Source of the DNA: Paramecium octaurelia
Lineage: Eukaryota > Ciliophora > Oligohymenophorea > Peniculida > Parameciidae
Assembly: GCA_905182995.1 (NCBI GenBank)
Contig: CAJJDP010000012.1
Coordinates: 442,370-506,369 of the forward strand
DNA length: 64,000 nucleotides
Reading direction: 5' to 3'
Part shown: piece by piece, positions 48,274 through 58,651 of the stretch
How positions within the stretch are numbered: the first letter of the stretch is position 1
How the letters are laid out: the number at the start of each line of letters is the position of its first letter
The notes under the pieces: generated by a model
Told to the model about the DNA's origin: nothing
Database searches by the model: none
The model's input: only the letters and a program-made list of their open reading frames with translations
Made by a program: the position numbers and the translations under genes

Positions 48274-48629
48274 AGTTTTTTATTATATTAAATAAATATA
48301 TTTTCTTTATTCTCTTTATTCTGCTCTCTTATCCTCACTTTTTCTCTGCTTTTGCATCTGTCAGCCGTTCTTAATTTGAATTCTTTGAACTCTGTAAGTG
48401 GCTTGTTTGATTTAAAGATCTGGAATTTTACTGGATTGATTTGCATTCTTGGTTTCGATTTTGATTTTGTCTGCTAAATGGGTTATTTGATTTTTTGATT
48501 GCTGAGATCAATCGACTAGGATCTGTATCTATGGGATAGATTGGCAAAGTAGGAAGTTCTCTTAATATCGCTTTAACTAATGGAATAGTGTAGTGAATGA
48601 GTTTCTATTTATCTAGCTTTTCTAAACAT
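48270..48629 (-). CDS. Small basic protein, possibly TPX2-like
   Basis: Intronless, 120 codons, 119 aa, very basic. The segment VKFQIFKSNKPLTEFKEFKL resembles the F.F.(T/S)..R...K.F motif of TPX2-type microtubule proteins, but it is a weak match. The stop TGA overlaps the ATG of the following gene in the arrangement ATGA. The first 57 bp recur at 49940-49996 because of the contig overlap. Confidence 0.45.
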
Positions 48630-48680
48630 TTTGTAATTAAATTTAAATTATTAAATTAACATCTCTCTATTTAATTTAAT

Positions 48681-49227
48681 ATGTAAAAAGTGATAACCCC
48701 TGAAATTGTGAGAACATTTACCAAACCTTGCGATAAATTTCTATGCAAACCATCAGAGGAAATCAAATTTATTAAATTTATACTCAGAGATGCTGACGAT
48801 AACTTTATATTATTTGACTTTGAGAATGATGAAGAAAATCAACAATAGGAAGTTTTGAGTTATTAATTCACACCCCAATATTTTGATATCAAGACTTTGG
48901 GAGCAACCAAAATCTTCAAGACCTTTGATAAGCCTTTAAAGAACTTGTTACTCATTGATAGGTAAAATACAACATCCATTTAGATTCTATTTTAAAAACA
49001 ACCTCATAAAAGAGTACGAATTTTGCTTTCCTTTTTGCATACCACATTCCACCAATACTTGGGAATCCATGTATGATTAGCCTGCTTTGGGTGCAAACTT
49101 AAAGGATCTGATGCTCATAAATCCATGGAAAACCAAAAGCGATACATTTCTGTTTATAGATGGAAAATTAGCCAATCATGAAAGAATAGAATATGATTTT
49201 AGTGGAGGTTAAGAAGATTTTGATTGA
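48681..49227 (+). CDS. UNC119 lipid-binding trafficking chaperone (first assembled copy)
   Basis: One 22-nt intron (48962-48983) leaves 175 codons, 174 aa. UNC119 binds the myristoylated N-termini of proteins and delivers them to cilia with ARL3. Family pattern: KPCDKFLCKPSEE, FIKFILRDADDN, YQFTPQYFDIKTLGATKIF, YFKNNLIKEYEFCFPFCIP, STNTWESMYDQP, and the end FLFIDGKLANHERIEYDFSG. It is much nearer UNC119 than PDE-delta. Appears again at 50048-50594 through the contig overlap. Confidence 0.9.
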
Positions 49228-49253
49228 AATATACATTGACTTTAATTAAATTA

Positions 49254-49802
49254 ATGAATTCATTGCAATAAAAGTTGAAACTTAATATAGGTACTCACAC
49301 CCACACAGACAATTCTGCACTGCCTGATATTGTTTAAAAGAGTCCTAGAATGGTCCTTCGAAATCTGTAATCAACTAAATTAAGGAGTTAAGAATATATA
49401 TGCACAGAAAGAGTTATAAAAATGAAGGATGTGATTGTATCTAATCACTAAAGATAGACATCCTTATAAAAAATGAATATATCTCAATGCAAATTCAAGA
49501 TTAATAAATTGGCTAATGATGATAATCGTGTTTGTCTACCTAATTTCAGGAAATGGAATAAGGAAAAAGCTAAAAAAATGCTATGCGATTACATCAAGTA
49601 AAACAACAAATACACAAATAAAATAATTGTTAAATTGCCTGAGTATGAGAAAAGCGCTCCATTCATCACAGAGTAATTTTCATTCATTGAGAAAATACTG
49701 CCTCAAAATCAAAAGTTCAGAAAGTAATTAGGGTTTAGTGAAGAAAGCATTTTGAGAAATAATTTATTGCTTGAAAAAATGTTATTAGAAAGATTGCTAT
49801 GA
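49254..49802 (+). CDS. Basic protein of unknown function (first assembled copy)
   Basis: Intronless, 183 codons, 182 aa, starting just 26 bp after the UNC119 stop on the same strand. Lysine- and glutamine-rich; reads MNSLQQKLKLNIGTHTHTDN at the start and ends with a leucine-rich helix (LLLEKMLLERLL). No domain seen. Repeats at 50621-51169 as an artefact. Confidence 0.6.
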
Positions 49803-49890
49803 ATTCTGGTTTTATACTATTTATGTATTATTATGTAATTATCTCAATCGGTGAAATAAAAGAAGTCATGGGCTGCATTATCATATAATC

Positions 49891-49938
49891 TCATGCAGAA
49901 ACAACCAACTATTTCATAGTAAAATGCTTACGTCCATA
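49891..49938 (-). pseudogene. Truncated 3' end of the gene at 51258-51648 (contig end)
   Basis: The last 48 bases before the N match the C-terminal codons of the gene complete at 51258-51648. The truncation is due to the contig end only. Confidence 0.85.
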
Positions 49939-49939
49939 N
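49939..49939. other. Single-N assembly gap
   Basis: The sequence after the N restarts at the position equivalent to 48573, so the contigs overlap by about 1366 bp and were not merged. Confidence 0.92.
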
Positions 49940-50047
49940 TTAACTAATGGAATAGTGTAGTGAATGAGTTTCTATTTATCTAGCTTTTCTAAACATTTTG
50001 TAATTAAATTTAAATTATTAAATTAACATCTCTCTATTTAATTTAAT

Positions 50048-50594
50048 ATGTAAAAAGTGATAACCCCTGAAATTGTGAGAACATTTACCAAACCTTGCGA
50101 TAAATTTCTATGCAAACCATCAGAGGAAATCAAATTTATTAAATTTATACTCAGAGATGCTGACGATAACTTTATATTATTTGACTTTGAGAATGATGAA
50201 GAAAATCAACAATAGGAAGTTTTGAGTTATTAATTCACACCCCAATATTTTGATATCAAGACTTTGGGAGCAACCAAAATCTTCAAGACCTTTGATAAGC
50301 CTTTAAAGAACTTGTTACTCATTGATAGGTAAAATACAACATCCATTTAGATTCTATTTTAAAAACAACCTCATAAAAGAGTACGAATTTTGCTTTCCTT
50401 TTTGCATACCACATTCCACCAATACTTGGGAATCCATGTATGATTAGCCTGCTTTGGGTGCAAACTTAAAGGATCTGATGCTCATAAATCCATGGAAAAC
50501 CAAAAGCGATACATTTCTGTTTATAGATGGAAAATTAGCCAATCATGAAAGAATAGAATATGATTTTAGTGGAGGTTAAGAAGATTTTGATTGA
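50048..50594 (+). CDS. UNC119 (second assembled copy, same locus)
   Basis: Same coding sequence and intron as 48681-49227. Count as one gene. Confidence 0.87.
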
Positions 50595-50620
50595 AATATA
50601 CATTGACTTTAATTAAATTA

Positions 50621-51169
50621 ATGAATTCATTGCAATAAAAGTTGAAACTTAATATAGGTACTCACACCCACACAGACAATTCTGCACTGCCTGATATTGT
50701 TTAAAAGAGTCCTAGAATGGTCCTTCGAAATCTGTAATCAACTAAATTAAGGAGTTAAGAATATATATGCACAGAAAGAGTTATAAAAATGAAGGATGTG
50801 ATTGTATCTAATCACTAAAGATAGACATCCTTATAAAAAATGAATATATCTCAATGCAAATTCAAGATTAATAAATTGGCTAATGATGATAATCGTGTTT
50901 GTCTACCTAATTTCAGGAAATGGAATAAGGAAAAAGCTAAAAAAATGCTATGCGATTACATCAAGTAAAACAACAAATACACAAATAAAATAATTGTTAA
51001 ATTGCCTGAGTATGAGAAAAGCGCTCCATTCATCACAGAGTAATTTTCATTCATTGAGAAAATACTGCCTCAAAATCAAAAGTTCAGAAAGTAATTAGGG
51101 TTTAGTGAAGAAAGCATTTTGAGAAATAATTTATTGCTTGAAAAAATGTTATTAGAAAGATTGCTATGA
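50621..51169 (+). CDS. Basic unknown protein (second assembled copy, same locus)
   Basis: Same as 49254-49802. Count as one gene. Confidence 0.57.
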
Positions 51170-51257
51170 ATTCTGGTTTTATACTATTTATGTATTATTA
51201 TGTAATTATCTCAATCGGTGAAATAAAAGAAGTCATGGGCTGCATTATCATATAATC

Positions 51258-51648
51258 TCATGCAGAAACAACCAACTATTTCATAGTAAAATGCTTACGT
51301 CCATAGCTAAACACAACAGGGAACCAGAAGTTTCTGATATTCTTTCTATACCATGCACCATAGAAAAGTCTTTTGAATAAGTATTCCTTAGGTCCTCCAA
51401 ACATATAATGGAAATTGTGGTGTTGGTTAGATAATGATCTTGAGTGTTAAATGAAACCCTTTTAATTTAAATATATAATTTACTCTTTCATAATTGAATT
51501 TGTCATGATAATTAGACAAATTGTTCTTGCTGTTATGTGCCATATACTCTGCTCTCTCAGGCAAATGTCTCAAACCACCTCTGAATGTTCTGAATTCATC
51601 AGATTTGTATTCGCTAACATAAGTCAACCCTGCACCTTTGGCGTTCAT
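51258..51648 (-). CDS. Small basic aromatic protein, possibly mitochondrial
   Basis: One 25-nt intron (ending AAG) leaves 122 codons, 121 aa. It reads MNAKGAGLTYVSEYKSDEFR, RGGLRHLPERAEYMAHNSKN, and later FGGPKEYLFKRLFYGAWYRK and FWFPVVFSYGRKHF. This basic, Tyr/Phe/Trp-rich make-up is like small subunits of ciliate respiratory complexes, but that is only an impression. No signal or clear membrane helix. Confidence 0.6.
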
Positions 51649-51757
51649 TTTTTATTTAAGATATTAATTATTTAATTCAATAAGTTAAAGCCAATATGAA
51701 AATATTACCATAATTATTGCATATCCCTTCTATCTACTCTAATTTAATCTGAACCAG

Positions 51758-52701
51758 ATGACCAAGACTCTAATTCCCATCTCTTCAAATGATGTGTAAA
51801 ATGTTAATGAATTCAGTGGATTAGAAAAAAGTATAATTTAATTCATATACATAAGTGTCAATTGCTTATTCCAATTAATCAGAATTGATTAGAGCATCAT
51901 AAAAGAATTCCGAAATGATCCAATAGATATATCAAAAAATATGCGATATGTTGGATCATTTTTTCAACTAGATAAATATACTATAAACTCAATACGATCA
52001 AATTTTTAGTAACCTCATATATTATTTATTGACTTGCTTTCTAAAAGTTAAAACTATCAGGGAGGAATATACAAAAAATATAAGTTACTAATCTATGATA
52101 ACTATTTTGTTAATGTTCAAATAGTGTTATTTGATTATACCCTTAATTATTCTCATTTTCTATTCCATATAATATCTAGAATGCATAATGTATTAAAAAC
52201 ATCATTAAAAAAATTAATAAAGTATTTAAGAAACTACCAGATTTAAATGATATGGTTGAAGGGAATTAAGATTGTCATTTAGCAGTTTTTTTGATTCAAG
52301 TTGCATACTTTGGAATAGGCAAACGATTAACTTAGATCCAATCATTTTAATAGATACTTTTAAATCACAATATTATGTACAAAACAATTGATTAATCCTA
52401 TTTAATATTACTTATTTTGCAATCTATTAAACACTTTAATATCTTTGTTTTGAAGCTTAAGAATGAAAGTTTTAAAGATAAATTGAACAAGGAAAGAAGT
52501 ATAGCAACAGATGAGAATCATGATAAATTTACCTACTCTTTAATTTTTTATGATAATGCAACAAATTTGAAATTTACTCAATTTGGACATTTGTTTTGTT
52601 GGCATTGCTTTATGCAATAAATCAATTTGAAACAATAATGTCCAATATGTAGATAGAATCGCCAAGCATAATCATTAATATAATTGTGCAATCATAATTG
52701 A
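51758..52701 (+). CDS. PEX10/PEX2-like peroxin with degenerate RING
   Basis: About 300 aa; at least one intron remains unplaced. The middle region QVAYFGIGKRLTQIQSF and LNHNIMYKTID resembles the membrane part of RING peroxins, the ubiquitin ligases of peroxisomal import. The C-terminus holds the second half of a RING: FTQFGHLFCWHCFMQ then CPICRQ. The first Cys pair (CxxC) that should precede it is replaced by YSLIFYDNA, so one zinc site may be lost. PEX10 (FCWxC) is the closest guess. Confidence 0.6.
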
Positions 52702-52748
52702 ATAATAATAAATTTTAACCGAATATTATAATTTTTAACGATAATAAA

Positions 52749-53782
52749 ATGATCCACGAACAGTATAGATTCTTCGGCAAAGAATTGGTTAATTCTTCAG
52801 GTGAATTCCAAAAGGAAAACACAGACAGAAATAAACCAAAGCATCTTACTGTATTACCTAGATATCTCAAACTAAATTTATGGCAGGAAGAGAGAGAAAA
52901 CAAAATGGAAGTTGAAAATTGCACTCAATAATTATGTTCTTTTGATTAATAAATGCTTAAAGACCCTCAATATACTTCACTATATAGTTAAGAGATCTTT
53001 ACTTATTTGTTGACTTAAGAATAGAAATATTTAGTTAGTAATAATTATATGAATGAACAATAACAACCTGACTTAAATACTAGAATGAGAGCAATCCTAC
53101 TGGATTGGCTGATTGATGTTCATCTCAAATTTAAATTAAGGGATGAGACATTATATGTTACAACATATTTAATAGACAGATATCTAAATCTTAAGACTAC
53201 GACCAGATAATAACTTTAACTAGTTGGAGTGGCTTCCTTATTTATAGCTTGTAAATATGAGGAAATATATCCACCTGATTTGAAAGATTTCGTGTACATC
53301 ACTGACAATGCCTACACTAAATAGGATGTACTTGAAATGGAAGGATAAATATTGTAAACCTTAGACTTTTCCATAACCTAACCATCAAGTTATTGTTTTC
53401 TCCAGAGATTTGGTAGAATTGCAGGATTAGATGCCAAGAATTTATTTTTAGCTTAATATCTTTTGGAGCTTTCAATGATTGACATCAAATTCATGAATTA
53501 CAAACCATCGTTTCTTTCCGCTGCTGCAATTTATTTGGTCCATAAAATAAGGTAATAGAAATGTATTTTCATAGGAAGACTCCTCAATCTTGGAATGAAG
53601 AAATGCAGAAAATGACTGGCTATAATGAATAAGAACTTAGGTATTGTGCCAAAGAAATGTGTCTTGTATTGCAATCATAAGATAAATCAAATCTATAGGC
53701 TGTCAGAAAAAAGTTTGCTTAGCCTAAATACTAAGAAGTATCACGCATTAGAGTGGAAAGGCAGATAAAGTAATAAAAATGA
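52749..53782 (+). CDS. B-type mitotic cyclin
   Basis: One 23-nt intron leaves 337 codons, 336 aa. Cyclins activate cyclin-dependent kinases. The cyclin box is classic: [72 protein letters not shown]. The C-terminal cyclin fold follows ([16 protein letters not shown]). The N-terminus is short, and an RxxL-type destruction box is not obvious. Confidence 0.9.
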
Positions 53783-53836
53783 ATGAATGAATTAATTCAT
53801 TTCTAGTTAAAATGTTAAACATTCATAAAAATAATA

Positions 53837-55372
53837 TCAAATTTTTTATGAGGTTGATCTCCTTTTTTTATTTTTGTCCTATATTATGAAGTTTTTATTA
53901 GGAAACAACGCATTCCTTATTCTTTGTTGCTATTTATCTTACTATATAGAATAATTATCACTAATTATTTCTTATCTATTTAAATTTTGATTGTAACTAC
54001 CTTTGTGAATATTGTTATTATATTAATCAATATGAGGAGAATTTTAGGAAGGAAAGAACGAATTTTAAGTTTATAATTATTTTGGACTCTGTTCAGGCTA
54101 TTTCACTATTGAAACCTTCCTATTATTTGTTCTACTCAACGATTTATATTGATATAAATTTTAAGAGAAGCTTTCAGATTTATTTTTATTATTTTCAGTA
54201 TGGACTCTTGTGGCATTCTAATAAATTCTACACTTGTTTGTTGCGAATTATAGACTGTTTCTTAAGGTTGTCATAAAATTAAATTTACTATTTTCGAAAT
54301 TCATTAGATTTAATTTAACTTTTTTCAGTTTAGCCAATTTCATTAATTTATTTTTTATTAAATAATAACATGTAGTCAATGTACAATGTTTATTCTATTC
54401 CAATAATTGAAATAAATTAACTGTTTCTATTTGGTAATTTTCCAATTCTTAAATTATCACATGCATCGGTATATCAATGGGAACTTTCAAATAATCATCC
54501 TCAAATTGTAGATTTTAAGTGCCTAGGTAACTATTTAAGTCATTAAGTTTAATTCTTTTATTAGGATCAGCATTAAGCATTGCTTCTAACAATTAACAAA
54601 CCTATTAAGAAATAGGATAATTAATTTAAAATTTTGATTTCTTAATTTTACTCTTTAAATCATTATTATTAGTTGTGTTATCAAATGGTAGTTGCCCTTA
54701 TAACATTTAATAAAGAATTAGCCCCAAACACCAGATATCATATTGTTCACCATCAAATTCATAATAGAGCGAGTTTAACATTTCTGGAGATTAATATGGT
54801 AATTTAATTATAGAATAATCTTTATCCCTTTGTTTGTCGATCTTTATGGAATCGCTAAAATCAATGATCTTAGGCCTTCCATTTTAGAGTACGATATTCC
54901 CTAATCTCAGTTTACAATGAACTATGTTATTTTCATGGAGATAGGAAACTCCTTTGGCTATTTGCTACAAATATATTAATGATTCGGCTTCTGAAAATCA
55001 ATATATGATATTTATGATACTTTTGACATTAGTTTAATCTATGTTTCAAGTCATTTCCTTCGCCATATTCAAATATCATGTAAATATTTTAAGTGGATTC
55101 CAAGATCTATTTAACTGGATTAAGATTACTTCATATAAATGGATTACATTCTGATGATTAATTTGTCTGAGTATGTGAATTTCGTTTTCAAGATTTTCGA
55201 AATCTTGATTAAATTTGAGATTCTTTTTCTCCAATATTTTGATGCAGACTTTTTCATGAACTAGTTAATGTTTAGCCATCACAATTTTGCCATATTTACC
55301 ATTTCCCATTAACTAATCTTATTCAAAATTATAATTGTTACCTATAACATAATGTTATATTTAAAAAGACAT
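53837..55372 (-). CDS. Protein kinase-like protein, probable pseudokinase
   Basis: A CAMK/SNF1-style kinase domain with a ~190-aa low-complexity tail; two introns apparent, one boundary uncertain. The Gly loop MGNGKYGKIVMAKH and the ATP-Lys in VCIKIL are present. The catalytic loop, normally HRDLKxEN, reads HCKLRLGN (about 54908-54919), losing the Asp, and DFG reads DFS (54854-54862). The P+1 region YQSPEML and DIWCLGLILYQML are kept. It likely binds ATP without efficient catalysis. The gene starts only 13 bp after the stop of the upstream gene. Confidence 0.82.
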
Positions 55373-55385
55373 TAAAATTATATAA

Positions 55386-56678
55386 TCAATTATTTAGCAA
55401 AGCAATCATTACTTTTTCCATGCGTAGTTTCTGTTGAATGATTTCCAAATCAAACTTTCTTCTCATTCGTTCTCTCCATTGACTTTTAGATTCCTTCTTG
55501 AATATATCAATTGATTATTTCAAATCATTTATCTATTCTGTTGTCAGAACTATGTTAATCTCTTGCATTAATACTTGTTTCTAAAATATTTCTTCTAATT
55601 TACAATAGTACACAACTCTCCTTTGTCGATATAGTGTATTAGTCATCTGTGAGTCCAAAGCAATTGAGAGATTCTAGTTCTAAAATCCTATCCTGATATT
55701 AATAATAGGTTTTGGTTTCCCACTAATTTTAAGCAATGGGCCATTTATTCATTTTGCTGATGAGTTTTCGTAGATTCAATTGTAATTTGCCATAGAAGAG
55801 AATGTTTAAGTACTCCTGATTCGAAGCCCTTTAAAACCTTTAGTAATTCTTGATGATTAGTTGCAATTGCCCTCTCGTAATGATTTTGTGTAAGCTATTT
55901 TTCTTGATAGATTTGAAAGCAGGAAATTGCTTCATTTGTTATACAAATTATTCTAATTTTGAAATTTTGAATCCATCCATGAGTTGCATCAATTCAATCT
56001 TTGGTATTTCTACAATTATAACATCAGTCTTAACCATGTAGAGATATTCATCACTCAAGAATTCGCCCACTTTAATGGGAGGACCATTAATAGGGAAGCC
56101 TAGATCTTTATTGACCCTCTAGACTTTGCCCTCGTACAAGACAGTGATGTTGTGATCGACATCAAAGATCTCTTCAAATGCAAAAACTCTGGTAGTCATA
56201 ATTTAGGTGATATCCTTATAAAGTTCATCAGGTAATCCATAAACTTTATTTTGAATCCAATCTTTTATCTTTTAATCTTCAATTGTGTTTCTTTGCTATT
56301 TCAAAATTATCTTGGGAACAGACAATAAATCATTTATAGTCTCTGTATAACAAATTTATTGAAAATCCTTCCTAGATTTCAACCATTCTGGGATAATAGT
56401 CTCTGCAACAATATTGTTTTTCTTATGAACTGACAAAGTCTTATTAAATCTAGTTTAAGATTGCATAATCTTATAATCCGATTGGTTATGGAATGATTAC
56501 TCTAATTTCCTATTTATTATTGTCAAAATTACTTCAGTTTTTCATCAGTTCCATCAACTTGGTTACTAAGTTGGAAGGTTTCAGCCTGAGAATAAAAAGA
56601 TTTGGCTTTTCTCAATTATTTCGGTGCCTTCATAGTATTACATTTCATGAGAGTTGATCTCTTAGAATGATTACTCAT
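55386..56678 (-). CDS. Cyclic-nucleotide-binding-domain-like protein
   Basis: Two introns (23 and 31 nt) leave 413 codons, 412 aa. Residues about 150-260 read like a diverged cNMP-binding barrel: LPDELYKDITQIM, FEEIFDVDHNITVLYEGKV, IKVGEFLSDEYLYMVKTD, VIIVEIPKIELMQLM. A second partial repeat follows (FPAFKSIKKNSLHKII ... LNILFYGKLQLN). The phosphate-binding cassette (GExAL...RAA) is not conserved, so ligand binding is doubtful. The C-terminus is a coiled coil (SIDIFKKESKSQWRERMRRK). Confidence 0.6.
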
Positions 56679-56902
56679 TATTTATATTAATCATTTCTTT
56701 GCTGAAATATTTTAAAAATATATTTCTTAATTGCAATAAATTTAACAAAATTATAAGTATAATTTTTATGTGATTACTTGTAAACTCATCATTCTTGGAT
56801 GATCTAATTGAAATTGAAGATGAATATGAACATCAAATATTATGAAATTCTTATATTAACGAAATGATATAAATATGGTATATAATTTATTAAATTTATA
56901 AA

Positions 56903-57124
56903 TCATCTCCTACTTAGCAATGAAGAAACAGAAGAAACAATCTTTTTGGTTTCATCGTCTATGTTTGCATAATTGTCTTTTGCGATTTTGATAAATTTTG
57001 TTATTTTACTATTGCAATCAGTCAAACACTATCTTTCTTTATCATTCATCCATTCGTTTTAGATTTCAATACATTAATTGGTACATTATTCATAAAAGAA
57101 ATCCTCGATTTCTTAAAAATCCAT
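56903..57124 (-). CDS. Small TIM chaperone (Tim9/Tim10 family)
   Basis: Intronless, 74 codons, 73 aa, the normal size. Twin CX3C motifs are intact: CTNQC and CLTDC, 14 residues apart, flanked by helices (FQEIEDFFYEQ; ITKFIKIAKDNY). These proteins escort hydrophobic precursors through the mitochondrial intermembrane space. An in-frame TGA lies upstream of the chosen ATG. I cannot separate Tim9 from Tim10, Tim8 or Tim13. Confidence 0.85.
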
Positions 57125-57446
57125 AAAATCTTATACATTTCATTTGAATGTATGCTCCTAAATAGGTAGCAAGCGCTCTTTGATCAATTTAACCGCGACT
57201 CTATCTTATTTTCAGTTCCTTCTATTAATGGATATTTTATTGCTATTCGGCAAGCTTCTAATCAAACAATTTCTTTCTATAGGATGAAAACATATAACCA
57301 CAAAATTAAATTTAATGTTATAGGCTTATATAAATAGATTCCTTATATCTGTTAACTTCTATAATTTAGAATTGGAGATTAACAAGAAAGGGTGAATCAT
57401 TATAATGAGAGTAAGTGTCTCATAGAGTGATCTCAGATAGAGTTGA

Positions 57447-57807
57447 ATAAAATGGATAACAGATGATCTTTAAAGTTGGAGCATTACTGTTGATTCTCAG
57501 AGTATTTAAAACTAGAATAAACTCTGCTAACTTAGAGCATAGTAATTGATAGATATGAATTATTCTTATTGTGTTTAATATTTTAAAGTATAAATTTGTT
57601 TTGCATCTAGAATATGAGTATTAATCAACTTATGAAGGCATGAGATTGTTCTTTAGGCATCTTGTTTAAGGAAGTTTAGATGGTATTTGATTTGAACTCT
57701 ATTAAACTATACTAGATGTCAAAGATGGATTGGACATGATGGTACTGGATTGGGCAAAATTATACAATCATAGTGAAATAATTGAGTTTTTGTAATAAAA
57801 ATAATGA
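57447..57807 (+). pseudogene. Ankyrin-like fragment without a clear start
   Basis: Frames joined by two possible introns (about 31 nt ending GAG and 33 nt) end in a good ankyrin turn: DVKDGLDMMVLDWAKLYNH then SEIIEFLQQKQ, stop 57805-57807. Upstream no ATG is found in frame, and an in-frame TGA lies at 57444. It is either a short gene with an unseen first exon or a relic. The rest of 57125-57823 shows nothing else. Confidence 0.35.
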
Positions 57808-57823
57808 ATATTTTTATTTATAA

Positions 57824-58570
57824 ATGAAAATGATTGAAAGCCCTTGTCAAACTTTATAGAGATTAAATAATCTCTTTGCATATTTGGAGAATAATACTTA
57901 TTAGAGCAATCATATAGCTTTAGCCAAACTAAACTTCTAAAGATTCAAAAAGTTTCCCATTCCTTAGCCATTTATTGATCATGAGGTGGAATACTTGTCA
58001 GCTGTTAAATAATAACCTAAATAAAACTTATAAAACAAACCAGATCTTGTACTTCCAGATACAACAAAAAATGTAGAATCATTAAAGGAGTTCACTTTAT
58101 ATGTTTAAAATATAAAGCAATAAAGGAAATAGAGAAAGTTTGGGAAGGTAGATCAAAATAAAAGTGCCATCAATTTCAGAGTGAAAAAAGAAAGTGTCTT
58201 ACCGAGATCGCCTAAATTGATCAGACAAAATTCAATTCATCAAACTGGCTATTTGGGAAAGAAGAAAAACATCAAAGTTGAGGTTCCTAGTCCAAGACCA
58301 AATAAAACACAATAATGGTCAAAAGAATTATTTTAAAAATTGTATTTATAATAACACTTATTATGAGAGAAAATGATTAAGTGAGAGGAATAATAGCTAA
58401 ACAAAGTAAGAATGAATAATAAGTTTGGAATATGTATCATAAGAAGAATTATGAAAAGTAATTTAAACACCTATTCATTTTATAGAAGACTATTCGATCT
58501 CGAATTAAAGCCCTAAACAGAAATGGCTATTAAACAATTTTAGAAAAGTCTTTTGGAGAAAATATAATGA
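57824..58570 (+). CDS. Basic protein of unknown function
   Basis: Two introns (26 nt at 58342-58367, ending GAG; 28 nt at 58458-58485) leave 231 codons, 230 aa. The N-terminal half includes NHIALAKLNFQRFKKFPIPQ. The middle is Lys/Arg-rich with SP motifs (PRSPKLIRQNS, VEVPSPRP). The C-terminal part is helical (QQVWNMYHKKNYEKRLFDLE). The SP/KR-rich texture suggests a cytoskeletal or nuclear protein. No family recognised. Confidence 0.6.
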
Positions 58571-58651
58571 ATCTATACTATCATGATTTAATAAAATAGC
58601 TAAATTTTATAAAACAGTTTTTATTTATTAATCTTATTTAATATTATTTCT

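Larger units (their letters stand above)
49940..51305. repeat. Artefactual second copy of 48573-49938
   Basis: All landmarks recur at offset 1367: the 5' end of the basic gene, UNC119, the basic unknown protein and the 3' end of the next minus-strand gene. No differences were noticed by eye. After 51305 the sequence continues into the intact downstream gene. Confidence 0.92.

Noticed and set aside
48573-51305. Tandem duplication of UNC119 and its neighbour as a biological event
   Set aside because: No sequence differences were noticed, the break falls at an N, and the same pattern occurs at two other gaps. An unmerged overlap is the simpler explanation.
58342-58580. A second gene starting at an ATGA overlap at 58363
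   Set aside because: A 26-nt intron (58342-58367) joins this sequence to the preceding gene, and a second intron then reaches a good stop at 58570, with the total length divisible by three.
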